A DNA stretch of 64,000 bases, taken from NCBI RefSeq assembly GCF_004792665.1, contig NZ_SRZX01000004.1, positions 124,001-188,000 of the forward strand, read 5' to 3'. How positions within the stretch are numbered: position 1 is the first letter of the stretch; the number at the start of each line of letters is the position of its first letter. Positions 1-7,592 of the stretch are shown here, piece after piece. The position numbers were made by a program, and so were the translations under genes. The stretch comes from Marinobacter orientalis. GTDB taxonomy: Bacteria; Pseudomonadota; Gammaproteobacteria; Pseudomonadales; Oleiphilaceae. Under the pieces are notes generated by a model that had not been told where the DNA came from, searched no databases, and worked only from the letters and a program-made list of their open reading frames with translations.

Positions 1-971
1 TTACCCACGCACTCACCGTCTTTCTCCAGCGCCCAGTATCTGGTGTTAGGGCCCGACAGCGCGGGACCGTCGATCACCAGACCAACGTGCTTGCGAGAGA
101 CACCTTGTTCACGGATACGCCTGAGTGCAGCCTTACCAATGAAATCAGCCTCCATATCCAGCTCAACCAGTCGATCAAGGCCTAGTTCATACGGATTGGT
201 ATTGATGTCCATATCGGCGTGGTAGGACAGCATTCCGCCTTCGATACGGCGAATTGTCGATGTATGACCCGGTTTGAGCCCAAATGGAGCACCTGCAGCC
301 ATGATCTTCTCCCACAACTCTTCACCTTTCGAAGCGTCCTGCAGGTAGAGCTCATAGCCCAGCTCGCTCGACCAGCCGGTGCGGGAAATGATCAGAGGAA
401 TGCCGTCGAGCTCACAGTCGCGTAGCCAGAAGTAGCGGAGATCGGTAATGCTCTCACCGAACAGGGTTTTCATGATCTCGCCGGACTTCGGGCCCTGCAG
501 CTGAAGCGGAGATACTTCCGGTTCGCGGATTTGCACGTCCAGCCCAGCGTTGATGGCGACACCCTGGGCCCACAGCAAAATGTCGCTGTCAGCCAGGGAG
601 ATCCAGAAGCGATTTTCCTCGAGACGCAGCAGGACAGGATCGTTCAGAATCCCGCCCTCGGCATTTGTAATAAGCACATATTTACACTGGCCGACAGCAC
701 ATTTTGAAAGATCCCGTGGAGTAAGCAGTTGCGCAAACTGTGCGGCATCGGGGCCAGTGATCTCGACCTGGCGCTCTACGGCTACATCACAGAGAATGGC
801 GTCGTTGACCAGGTTCCAGAAATTCTGTTCGGGATCACCAAAATCGCGAGGGATATACATGTGGTTATAGACCGAGAAGCCATTCGCGCCCCAGCGCACG
901 GTTGCCTCGAAATAGGGAGATTTGCGGATTTGTGTTCCAAAGCCAAATTCTTTCTGTTCGTGCTTACCCAT
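1..971 (-). CDS. GcvT-fold folate-dependent methyltransferase, DmdA-like (partial, C-terminus off the left edge)
   Basis: The reading frame opens at an ATG at 971 behind an AGAGGA ribosome site and runs through the left edge, giving 323 codons. The protein has the aminomethyltransferase (GCV_T) fold. Segments such as SVYNHMYIPRDF, CDVAVERQVEI, LLTPRDLSKCAVGQC and GGILNDPVLLRL resemble, from memory, dimethylsulfoniopropionate demethylase DmdA more than glycine-cleavage GcvT. DmdA moves a methyl group from DMSP to tetrahydrofolate. The neighbouring purU, a folate one-carbon enzyme sharing the same upstream element, fits a role in methyl-group catabolism. Other GcvT-family demethylases (sarcosine, dimethylglycine) are possible, so the substrate is inferred. 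The start and fold are secure. Confidence 0.7.
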   Translation of the reverse strand, partial: MGKHEQKEFGFGTQIRKSPYFEATVRWGANGFSVYNHMYIPRDFGDPEQNFWNLVNDAILCDVAVERQVEITGPDAAQFAQLLTPRDLSKCAVGQCKYVLITNAEGGILNDPVLLRLEENRFWISLADSDILLWAQGVAINAGLDVQIREPEVSPLQLQGPKSGEIMKTLFGESITDLRYFWLRDCELDGIPLIISRTGWSSELGYELYLQDASKGEELWEKIMAAGAPFGLKPGHTSTIRRIEGGMLSYHADMDINTNPYELGLDRLVELDMEADFIGKAALRRIREQGVSRKHVGLVIDGPALSGPNTRYWALEKDGECVG

Positions 972-1049
972 TTTTTCGTCCTCTTATTTTGCAACCCCGT
1001 CCCTGTTCCTGGCCGTGACACTGCGCACAACCAAAAACCCGGCACCATG

Positions 1050-1155
1050 TAAATGATATGAGGAACTCGCCGAAAACGGGGCCTAAACAGAAGCCACAAA
1101 AGCAGGTATCAGGACTATTTTTCCGCGTCTTTTAGACTGTTTGGCCTAAAGCCGG
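1050..1155 (-). promoter_or_regulatory. 106-bp conserved upstream element, copy 1 (before the dmdA-like gene)
   Basis: This stretch aligns without gaps to 2089-2194 at roughly 80% identity counted by eye. It lies 78 bp upstream of the dmdA-like start, on the same side as the other copy relative to purU. Read on the minus strand it holds GGCCAAACAG and, downstream, CTGTTTAGGCC, which pair with one bulged A. It also holds a small CCG-UUUU-CGG hairpin and a conserved 3' end CCTCATATCATTTA. It may be a shared operator/promoter or a structured RNA leader; the sequence alone does not decide. Confidence 0.7.
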
Positions 1156-1167
1156 ACCTGATAATCT

Positions 1168-2040
1168 CTAGTGTCCGGGAAAGACAACAGTTTTGTTACC
1201 GTTGAGGAAACACCGTCGCTCAATATGCAGCTTGATCGCCTTTACCAGGGCGAGGCGTTCAGTATCACGTCCTTTTGCTACCAGGAGCTCCGGCGTGTAG
1301 GTATGATCCACCGCCTCCACTCCCTGGGTGATGATCGGACCTTCGTCGAGAACTTTACTTACGTAATGCGCAGTCGCTCCTACCAGCTTCACTCCTTTGT
1401 CATAGGCCTGATGGTAGGGCTTTGCGCCCTTGAACCCCGGCAGCAGCGAGTGGTGGATGTTGATGGCACGCCCGTGCAATTTTTTGCACATATCGTCGGA
1501 CAGTACCTGCATGTAGCGCGCCAGCACGACCAGGTCAGCATCGACTTTCTGGATGATCTCCCATATCCCGGCTTCCTGCTGCGACTTTGTTTCCTCAGTA
1601 ATGGGCAGGTGGTAGTAGGGGATGTCGTGCCAGTCAGCCAGCCCTTTCAGGTCCGGGTGGTTGGATATGATAGCCGGAATCTCGATATTGAATGCGCCGG
1701 TACGGTAGCGATGCAGAATATCCTCCAGGCAATGGTCATACTTTGATACCAGAATAACCAGCCTGTCGGGAATCGATAAATCCCGCAGCTCCCATTCCGT
1801 GTCAAAGGCTGTAGCCCGGTCGGCGAACTGACTCCGCAGGCTTTCTTCGGAAAATTCGCCACCGCCAATATAATAAAACTCTACCCGGAAGAAAAACCGT
1901 TCAACATCATTGTCGTCAAAAGTATGTATTTCATAGGCATAACACTCATGCCTGTATAAGCATCCAATGATCAGATCAAGCACACCCAGTTTGCTACCCG
2001 AGCTTCCGGCAAGGATATAGGTTTTTTTATTGGTATCCAT
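1168..2040 (-). CDS. purU: Formyltetrahydrofolate deformylase PurU
   Basis: The enzyme hydrolyses 10-formyl-THF to formate and THF, balancing folate one-carbon pools and supplying formate. At 290 residues it has the usual family length: an N-terminal ACT-like region (about 5-85) and a formyltransferase domain (about 92-280). The active-site segment NIHHSLLPGF lies at 194-203, followed by GATAHYV (221-227) and LDEGPIITQ (231-239), which carries the catalytic Asp. The N-terminal regulatory part is divergent. Its start at 2040 is 48 bp downstream of the second copy of the 106-bp element. With the DmdA-like methyltransferase next door, it may drain formyl-THF made by oxidation of methyl groups (inferred). 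Confidence 0.93.
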   Translation of the reverse strand: MDTNKKTYILAGSSGSKLGVLDLIIGCLYRHECYAYEIHTFDDNDVERFFFRVEFYYIGGGEFSEESLRSQFADRATAFDTEWELRDLSIPDRLVILVSKYDHCLEDILHRYRTGAFNIEIPAIISNHPDLKGLADWHDIPYYHLPITEETKSQQEAGIWEIIQKVDADLVVLARYMQVLSDDMCKKLHGRAINIHHSLLPGFKGAKPYHQAYDKGVKLVGATAHYVSKVLDEGPIITQGVEAVDHTYTPELLVAKGRDTERLALVKAIKLHIERRCFLNGNKTVVFPGH

Positions 2041-2088
2041 AAACCTGGTCCCTTAAGAATTGAATTCGCCAATTTATGCTTCAGTCGC

Positions 2089-2194
2089 TAAATGATATGA
2101 GGAACCTGCCGGAAACGGAGGCTAAACAGAGGCTATAAATATGGATATCAGGACTATTTTCCTGCGGCTTTTGGACTGTTCAGGCTAAAACCGG
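2089..2194 (-). promoter_or_regulatory. 106-bp conserved upstream element, copy 2 (before purU)
   Basis: Gapless partner of 1050-1155. On the minus strand the arms are GCCTGAACAG and CTGTTTAGCC. They pair over eight positions including a G-U pair, so both arms changed relative to copy 1 while pairing was largely kept. Further shared features are AATAGTCCTGATA, a CCG-UUUC-CGG hairpin and the end TTCCTCATATCATTTA. The rest of 2041-2347 holds no gene, only this element and the tRNA-Gly terminator. Confidence 0.7.
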
Positions 2195-2297
2195 GAATGG
2201 CGAGAGTGCAAAAGGTAATCAGGGGGTATCAGAGAAACCGGCCAAAGCGAGAGTGCGCGGGAATGCCAGGCTGACGGTGAAGCCCGGAGGCTTCGCT

Positions 2298-2340
2298 AAA
2301 AAAAGAAACCCCGCGCTCTCGCTTGAGAGGGAGGGGTTTC
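2298..2340 (-). terminator. Rho-independent terminator after tRNA-Gly
   Basis: On the minus strand the arms GAAACCCC (2340-2333) and GGGGTTTC (2312-2305) enclose an inner CTCTC/GAGAG stem. Seven T residues follow (2304-2298). It sits directly downstream of the tRNA-Gly 3' end. Confidence 0.88.
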
Positions 2341-2347
2341 CGGAAAC

Positions 2348-2423
2348 TGGAGCGGGAAACGAGATTCGAACTCGCGACCCCAACCTTGGCAAGGTTGTGC
2401 TCTACCAACTGAGCTATTCCCGC
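2348..2423 (-). tRNA. tRNA-Gly (anticodon GCC)
   Basis: The minus strand reads GCGGGAATAGCTCAGTTGG at the 5' end, with anticodon loop TTGCCAA, T-arm GTTCGAATC and an encoded CCA end. The acceptor GCGGGAA pairs with TTCCCGC. Cloverleaf and length (76 nt) are canonical. Confidence 0.97.
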
Positions 2424-2492
2424 TTGATCAACGGACGCGTATTCTACGGATTCATCCCTGTCCGTCAACTCTTTTTTGCGATCAGCCTGGTG

Positions 2493-3095
2493 TTACTGGC
2501 CAAACCGCTTCCCTGACTGCAGGAAGCTTTCTTCCTCCGGGCTCGAGCGGCGTTTCAATGCCCGGTTTCGGTGGGGAAAGCGGCCGAACTTCTGGATAAT
2601 ATCCCGGTGATCTCTGGCGGATTGCAGGAAACTTTCCATGAAGTCCCCTGCAATTCCGCCAGTGGCGGATGCCAGCTGCTCGTAGCAATCCACCGAAAGA
2701 TTCTGGTCTTCAATTTTCTCGGAATGTTGCAGCGGCATATAGAGAAACGCCCGCTGAACCGGTGGCAATGCCATGTCATGTCCGCTGCGCATGGCATTCC
2801 TGCACAGTTTGATAGCCAGTCTGTCATTATCGAAGGCCAGCGCTCCGCCACGGTAAATGTGGCGACTGAACTGATCCAGCAGGATAATCTCGGCCAATGC
2901 CCCGCCTGGCACCTTTCTCCAGTGGCGCAATCCATCCTCAGAGGCAAACAGAACCATGGATATGAAACGTCGGCGAATCTCCTGATCGAAGGCGCGAGAC
3001 GATCGGAACCAGCGATTGCGATGCTCGCTGTCCGGCAACCCGTGTTCATCGAGTTCGCCAAACCAGAAATCCAGAATCTCTTTCCAATCGAACAT
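2493..3095 (-). CDS. DUF924 family protein
   Basis: A 200-residue protein with the hallmarks of DUF924: the N-terminal ILDFWFGELDEHGLP, then ILLDQFSRHIYRG, then FLYMPLQHSE and finally KFGRFPHRNRALKR near the C-terminus. The family is widespread in proteobacteria, is predicted to adopt a TPR-like all-helical fold, and has no established reaction, so no function is given here. The first Met at 3095 gives the family's typical start. It is transcribed toward tRNA-Gly and back to back with the CbiX-like gene, with 97 bp between the two starts. Confidence 0.85.
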   Translation of the reverse strand: MFDWKEILDFWFGELDEHGLPDSEHRNRWFRSSRAFDQEIRRRFISMVLFASEDGLRHWRKVPGGALAEIILLDQFSRHIYRGGALAFDNDRLAIKLCRNAMRSGHDMALPPVQRAFLYMPLQHSEKIEDQNLSVDCYEQLASATGGIAGDFMESFLQSARDHRDIIQKFGRFPHRNRALKRRSSPEEESFLQSGKRFGQ

Positions 3096-3192
3096 ATTGT
3101 TTACCCTGTTGCATTGCTACAGGCCGGCCACCGGGCCGGCAATGCTACACTCTACGATAACTATCAGGCTATTGGTCATATCAGGAGATGCC

Positions 3193-3576
3193 ATGAACCA
3201 CGACCCCAGAATCATTCTACTCGCGCACGGAAGCAGTGACCGGCGCTGGTGCCAGACCTTTGAAAAACTTGCCACGCCAACGCTGGATTCAGTGCCGGGC
3301 TCTCGCATCGCCTACATGGAACTGGCAGAGCCTTCCCTGGAGACTATTATCTCCGAAGGCAAGAACGACGGCATCACCACCTTCACGATCGTTCCGCTGT
3401 TCCTGGCTGCGGGTCGTCACCTGAGAAAAGACGTACCCGGAATGATAGAAGAGCTTCAGGATAATCATGATGTCACCATTACGCTGGCGCCACCGATCGG
3501 GGAAAATCCACAACTGGGCAATGCAATCCGTGATGTGGTGACCCAGGAACTGGAACGACAGAAACAGCCGGCGTGA
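3193..3576 (+). CDS. CbiX/SirB-type sirohydrochlorin chelatase domain protein
   Basis: The protein has 127 residues from ATG 3193, preceded by TCAGGAGATGCC, a good ribosome site. Earlier in-frame ATGs from 3016 lie inside the divergent DUF924 gene and are rejected. The class II chelatase pattern is present: RIILLAHGSSD at the N-terminus with the metal-binding His, and later VPLFLAAGRHLRKDVPG with the second His. Single-domain CbiX proteins insert Co2+ or Fe2+ into sirohydrochlorin for cobalamin or siroheme. A coenzyme-B12-dependent ribonucleotide reductase is encoded further right, but no cobalamin genes surround this one, so the metal and pathway are open. Confidence 0.8.
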   Translation: MNHDPRIILLAHGSSDRRWCQTFEKLATPTLDSVPGSRIAYMELAEPSLETIISEGKNDGITTFTIVPLFLAAGRHLRKDVPGMIEELQDNHDVTITLAPPIGENPQLGNAIRDVVTQELERQKQPA

Positions 3577-3641
3577 CAATCTCCGTGACAAAGCTGCCCG
3601 CGCTGACACCTGAACCGGCAAATCATAAGGAGTGAACGATC

Positions 3642-4547
3642 ATGAAAAAGCGGATTTTGGTTACCGGAGGCACTGGCTTTATTGGCCAGTCGCTGTGCCA
3701 GAAACTGATCGCCGAGGGTCATATCCTTACCGTTTTAAGCCGGCAACCGGCGCCCGATGTCCAGTCGGTGTGCGGTCGCGTCGAAGCGGTGAACGATCTT
3801 GAAAAGCTCCGCGACCACGAGGGCTTCCACGCTGTGATCAACCTGGCTGGCGAGGGCATTGCGGACAAGCGCTGGTCCGAGTCGCGCAAGCAGGAACTCA
3901 GGGACAGCCGTATTGCCCTTACCAACCAGCTGGTGGATGTGATACGGAGCTGGCAGACGCTCCCGCCCGTTCTGGTATCCGGTTCCGCTGTCGGATTCTA
4001 CGGCGATCAGGGCAGTCGCCGGGTCACTGAGGATACTCCGCCCAATGATGAATTTACCCACCGGCTGTGCAGTGACTGGGAACAGGCAGCGCTCAGACTG
4101 GAACCAGATGGAGTGCGTGTGTGTCTTTCCCGCACCGGCGTTGTTGCCGGGCCCGGCGGCGGGTTTTTGCAACGTATGTTACCGCCGTTCAAGCTTGGGC
4201 TCGGAGGTCGCCTCGGCAGTGGTGAACAGTACATGCCCTGGGTGCATCGTGACGACGTAGTAGCGGCCCTGATCTGGATGATGGACAACGAAGGTGCACG
4301 GGGAGCCTACAACGTTGTCAGTCCTAACCCGGTGACAAACCGACAGTTCACCAAATGTCTTGCAGGTGTTCTCGGCCGGCCGGCAATTTTTCCGGTTCCT
4401 GCGCCGGTCCTGAAAGTCGCGTTGGGAGAAATGTCACGGCTGCTACTGACAGGGCAAATGGCCATACCCGAGCGGCTTGAGGCTGAAGGGTTCGAGTTCC
4501 GCTTTCCTGATCTCAGCCCTGCCCTCGCGGATGCCGTTGGATATTGA
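3642..4547 (+). CDS. TIGR01777/YfcH family NAD(P)-binding epimerase-like protein
   Basis: The 301-residue protein opens with the Rossmann motif ILVTGGTGFIGQSL (5-18), followed by INLAGEGIADKRW and a YG pair in GSAVGFYGDQG. The C-terminal part, including NVVSPNPVTNRQF and FPVPAPVLKVALGEMS, is the DUF1731 region typical of YfcH/SDR39U1 proteins. These bind NADP(H) and are distant relatives of sugar epimerases; the substrate is unknown. It starts 65 bp after the CbiX gene behind an AAGGAGTGA ribosome site, so the two may be cotranscribed. Confidence 0.88.
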   Translation: MKKRILVTGGTGFIGQSLCQKLIAEGHILTVLSRQPAPDVQSVCGRVEAVNDLEKLRDHEGFHAVINLAGEGIADKRWSESRKQELRDSRIALTNQLVDVIRSWQTLPPVLVSGSAVGFYGDQGSRRVTEDTPPNDEFTHRLCSDWEQAALRLEPDGVRVCLSRTGVVAGPGGGFLQRMLPPFKLGLGGRLGSGEQYMPWVHRDDVVAALIWMMDNEGARGAYNVVSPNPVTNRQFTKCLAGVLGRPAIFPVPAPVLKVALGEMSRLLLTGQMAIPERLEAEGFEFRFPDLSPALADAVGY

Positions 4548-4561
4548 AGGGCGCATTCCGA

Positions 4562-4598
4562 CGGCCTGTTTTTTTCAAAAACCGTTTGACAGGCCGGA
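4562..4598. terminator. Possible terminator-like hairpin after the epimerase gene
   Basis: CGGCCTGT (4562-4569) and ACAGGCCG (4589-4596) form an eight-base inverted repeat with a T-rich loop. No T-tract follows on the plus strand. The right arm overlaps the -35 of the tRNA-Glu promoter, so it could be a weak terminator or chance. Confidence 0.35.
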
Positions 4599-4614
4599 TC
4601 GCCTTACTTAATAT
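4586..4614 (+). promoter_or_regulatory. Sigma-70 promoter of tRNA-Glu
   Basis: TTGACA (4586-4591), a 17-bp spacer and TAATAT (4609-4614), followed by a GC-rich ACGCGCC discriminator as expected for a stringently controlled stable-RNA promoter. It lies about 40 bp before the tRNA. Confidence 0.85.
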
Positions 4615-4652
4615 ACGCGCCACCTCGATGAGGCAAGGTTTTGAAGCGATGC

Positions 4653-4728
4653 GTCCCCTTCGTCTAGTGGCCTAGGACTCCGCCCTTTCACGGCGGCAAC
4701 AGGGGTTCGAACCCCCTAGGGGACGCCA
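4653..4728 (+). tRNA. tRNA-Glu (anticodon TTC)
   Basis: Acceptor GTCCCCT pairs with AGGGGAC. The anticodon loop CTTTCAC carries TTC, the T-arm contains GGTTCGAACC, and CCA is encoded at 4726-4728. Confidence 0.97.
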
Positions 4729-4745
4729 ACTTTACAGCCTGCCTG

Positions 4746-4907
4746 TTACTGCTTGCGGCCATCATGTTCTGGTGACCCGGAATGCCTGCCATGATCGCCA
4801 AGCTGATGCTTTGAGTCCTTCAGTACAAAAATTCCCACGCCGATAAAAAATCCTACCATCAGTAGAACGGTCACAATGCCTGCGATAACAACTGCGTCGG
4901 TATACAT
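4746..4907 (-). CDS. 53-residue single-span membrane protein, FNR/Anr-controlled
   Basis: A short gene with ATG at 4907 behind GGAGAGTAAGGCT. The peptide begins MYTDAVVIAGIVTVLLMVGF, and one hydrophobic segment runs from about 6 to 30. A polar, His-rich tail (KDSKHQLGDHGRHSG...) follows. It loosely resembles small proteins of the DUF3149 type; I cannot name it securely. The FNR-type site with a correctly spaced -10 directly upstream supports real expression under low oxygen. Small membrane proteins with such control often assist terminal oxidases (CcoM and CydX are examples), but that role is only a guess here. Confidence 0.72.
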   Translation of the reverse strand: MYTDAVVIAGIVTVLLMVGFFIGVGIFVLKDSKHQLGDHGRHSGSPEHDGRKQ

Positions 4908-4945
4908 AGCCTTACTCTCCTGAACAGTTCCGATTAACTGTTTTC

Positions 4946-4987
4946 AGATTACGCTCACGGCCCCGACAGCATATTGATCTGAGTCAA
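4946..4987 (-). promoter_or_regulatory. Class II FNR/Anr-dependent promoter
   Basis: TTGATCTGAGTCAA (4974-4987) matches the FNR/Anr consensus TTGAT-N4-ATCAA at nine of ten fixed bases. On the minus strand a -10 hexamer TAATCT (4951-4946) begins 29.5 bp from the box centre. That places the box at -41.5, the classic activating position. The expected start is about 30 bp before the small membrane-protein gene. Confidence 0.75.
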
Positions 4988-5149
4988 TGGCACCGACGGC
5001 CATACCCCGTCAAAACCCTGAACCGCTACACATTTCTTCCGATTTTTCCTGTATTTGCAAAGCATTTGCAAGAAACTGCTGTTATAGTCCTGAAGATATA
5101 GCCTGACCGTTAGCGACCAAATCCTCCCTGTGCGGCCGAAGTATAGGAC

Positions 5150-7564
5150 ATGCAAAAACTGCTGAATCGTCTGCAACAATTTCGAACGGGGTCTCCGCTG
5201 TCCTTCCGGCTACTCGCTTATATCCTGCTATTCAGTACCGTGTTCACACTGATTTCCTCGGCTTTCCAGATCTATTCAGACTATCGTAAGGATCTGGCCC
5301 AGATTGACCGGCGGATGGAGGTGATTGAGACCGGTTATACCTCCAGCCTTGCCCGCAGCCTCTGGGCACTTGACCAGAAACTGCTACAGACCCAGCTCGA
5401 GGGCATCCTGAGCCTTCCGGACATCGTCCATCTGCGACTCAAGATCGAGCCTGATTCCGAACTGGTGATGGGCAACATACCCCGTGACACAAGGACCACC
5501 GAACATACCTTTGAACTGGCGCATGGGGGGGGAGGCACGTTCACCCTGGGCCAACTGACCGTAACCGCGGATCTGGACCGCGTGTATTCGGACATGAAGC
5601 AAAAGGTTGTGGTGGTACTGACGACCGAGTTTCTGAAAATCTTCGTTGTGTCGATTCTGATTATCTGGATATTCCAGTATTTCGTTGTCCGCCATCTCAG
5701 CACCATGGCCAACTATGCCCGCAACTTCTCCCTCAGTAATCTCTCGCAACCACTCGAACTGGACCGACCCGACAGTCCGCTGAATCGAAATGATGAACTG
5801 GCCCAGGTAACCGATGCCATCAACCAGATGCGGGAGCGACTCAATGATGACGTGGAGCGGCAGGCCAGGGATGCCGAGGAGATTCGCAAATTCTCCAAGG
5901 CAATTGAGCAAAGTCCCTCGTCAGTACTGATTTGTGACCGTCAGTGGCGCATCGAGTTCGCGAATCATAAGTTCACACAGCTCACCGGCTACGATGCCGA
6001 TTCCATCCTCGGCAGGCATCCAGGCATGCTTTCCGAGGATGCCCATGCCAATCGCGAGAACCGGCAGTTGTGGCAATCCATTCGTCTTCAGGTTCAGCGT
6101 GTTGGCGTTTGGCAGGGTGAAATCAACAGCGTTCGCAAAAACGGTGAGCGCTTCTGGGAGCAATTGATTGTCACTCCCATCAAGAATGCCAACGGAGAAG
6201 CAACCGGGTACCTCATCCTCGGCGAAGACATCAGTATCCGCAAACGATACGAGCAGCAGCTTCTGCGGCAGGCGAACTATGACATTCTCACCGGCCTTCC
6301 CAACCGGATGCTGGCGCTTGACCGGCTCAAGCTCGCGTTGGCCCAGGCGCGGCGCGAAAGCTCGCTGGTTGGCGTCATGTTTCTGGATCTGGACAACTTC
6401 AAACACATCAACGACACCCTTGGACATGATGCAGGCGACAACCTCCTGATTGAAGCAGCGCGCCGCATTTCGAGCTGCCTGCGGGGAACCAGCACCGTTG
6501 CCAGACTTGGCGGCGACGAGTTCCTGGTTATTCTGCCAGGACTGACCGGCCCTGAAGCAACCTCTCAGGTAGCAGAGCGTATTCTCAAGACCTTTGCCCC
6601 GCCCTACCTGCTCAACGGCCAGGAAGTGTTTGTCACCACCAGTATCGGCATAGCCATATTCCCCAATGACTCGGATAACAGTGGCACCCTGTTGCAGCAC
6701 GCCGATGCCGCAATGTACCAGGCCAAGCGCAAGGGCAAGAGTGCCTACGCACTTTTTGCTCCGGAAATGACCGAAGTGTCCCACGAGAGACTGCAGATGG
6801 AATCGCTGATGCGCCGGGCACTGGAACAGAAAGAATTCGAGCTTTACTACCAGCCGATTGTGCATACGGATTCCGGCGAACTCTCGTCGGCAGAGGCTCT
6901 GCTACGCTGGAACAATCCCGGCCTGGGCATGGTCATGCCCGATCGTTTCATCCCGCTGGCAGAGGAAACGGGTCTGATTACACCTATCGGCGAGTGGGTA
7001 CTGCACGAAGCCTGCCATGCGGCGATGCGCTGGAAAAAAACCATGGGCACCAGCATCGGCATATCGGTGAATGTATCTCCGCGGCAGTTCCGGGATCCGG
7101 GTTTTGTTTATACCGTCATGAATGCTCTTGAATCCAGTGGCCTGGAGCCCCATCAGCTCGAACTGGAAATTACAGAGCGCCTGATACTGGATAACACCAT
7201 TGAGACCGCTGATATACTGCGTCAGCTGGATCAATCCGGCGTTCGCCTTGCTGTGGACGATTTCGGAACCGGCTTCTCCGCGCTGAGCTACCTTAAAAGC
7301 TATCCGTTTGATACGCTGAAAGTTGACAAATCCTTTGTACAGGATGTAATGAAAGAAGCGGACGACGCAGCCCTGGTCAGGGCCATCATCAATATGGCCC
7401 ACAGCCTCAACCTGCAGGTTATAGCAGAAGGAGTTGAGGAAGAAGCACAGACCCACTTCCTCCAACGGGAAGGCTGTGACTACTCCCAAGGTTATTTTTA
7501 CAGCCGCCCGCTGCCGGAGGACGATTTCCGGTCATGGCTCAGATCCAATCATCGGGTTCGCTGA
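5150..7564 (+). CDS. Membrane PAS-GGDEF-EAL cyclic-di-GMP enzyme
   Basis: An 804-residue inner-membrane protein. The order is TM1 (about 20-42), a periplasmic sensor region (45-155), TM2 (about 155-180), HAMP-like linker (181-240), PAS (about 248-365), GGDEF (about 373-535) and EAL (about 548-795). The cyclase motif is intact (RLGGDEF, 452-458), but the product-inhibition site reads RGTS at 445-448 instead of RxxD. The phosphodiesterase motifs EALLRW (582-587), LEITER (672-677) and DDFGTG (703-708) are intact, so c-di-GMP hydrolysis is likely; net activity cannot be read from sequence. It ends 28 bp before ackA. Confidence 0.93.
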   Translation: MQKLLNRLQQFRTGSPLSFRLLAYILLFSTVFTLISSAFQIYSDYRKDLAQIDRRMEVIETGYTSSLARSLWALDQKLLQTQLEGILSLPDIVHLRLKIEPDSELVMGNIPRDTRTTEHTFELAHGGGGTFTLGQLTVTADLDRVYSDMKQKVVVVLTTEFLKIFVVSILIIWIFQYFVVRHLSTMANYARNFSLSNLSQPLELDRPDSPLNRNDELAQVTDAINQMRERLNDDVERQARDAEEIRKFSKAIEQSPSSVLICDRQWRIEFANHKFTQLTGYDADSILGRHPGMLSEDAHANRENRQLWQSIRLQVQRVGVWQGEINSVRKNGERFWEQLIVTPIKNANGEATGYLILGEDISIRKRYEQQLLRQANYDILTGLPNRMLALDRLKLALAQARRESSLVGVMFLDLDNFKHINDTLGHDAGDNLLIEAARRISSCLRGTSTVARLGGDEFLVILPGLTGPEATSQVAERILKTFAPPYLLNGQEVFVTTSIGIAIFPNDSDNSGTLLQHADAAMYQAKRKGKSAYALFAPEMTEVSHERLQMESLMRRALEQKEFELYYQPIVHTDSGELSSAEALLRWNNPGLGMVMPDRFIPLAEETGLITPIGEWVLHEACHAAMRWKKTMGTSIGISVNVSPRQFRDPGFVYTVMNALESSGLEPHQLELEITERLILDNTIETADILRQLDQSGVRLAVDDFGTGFSALSYLKSYPFDTLKVDKSFVQDVMKEADDAALVRAIINMAHSLNLQVIAEGVEEEAQTHFLQREGCDYSQGYFYSRPLPEDDFRSWLRSNHRVR

Positions 7565-7592
7565 AAAGCCACTGAGTAAAAATGGACTTATC

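Noticed and set aside
1171-1746. Long plus-strand open frame opposite purU
   Set aside because: It is the antisense shadow of a well-supported enzyme gene, with no recognisable protein features.
2089-2194. Glycine or THF riboswitch in the repeated element
   Set aside because: The conserved cores of these riboswitches are absent; only the generic label is kept.
3016-3192. N-terminal extension of the CbiX-like gene starting at 3016
   Set aside because: It overlaps the divergent DUF924 gene, lacks a ribosome site and does not match the family; ATG 3193 has both.
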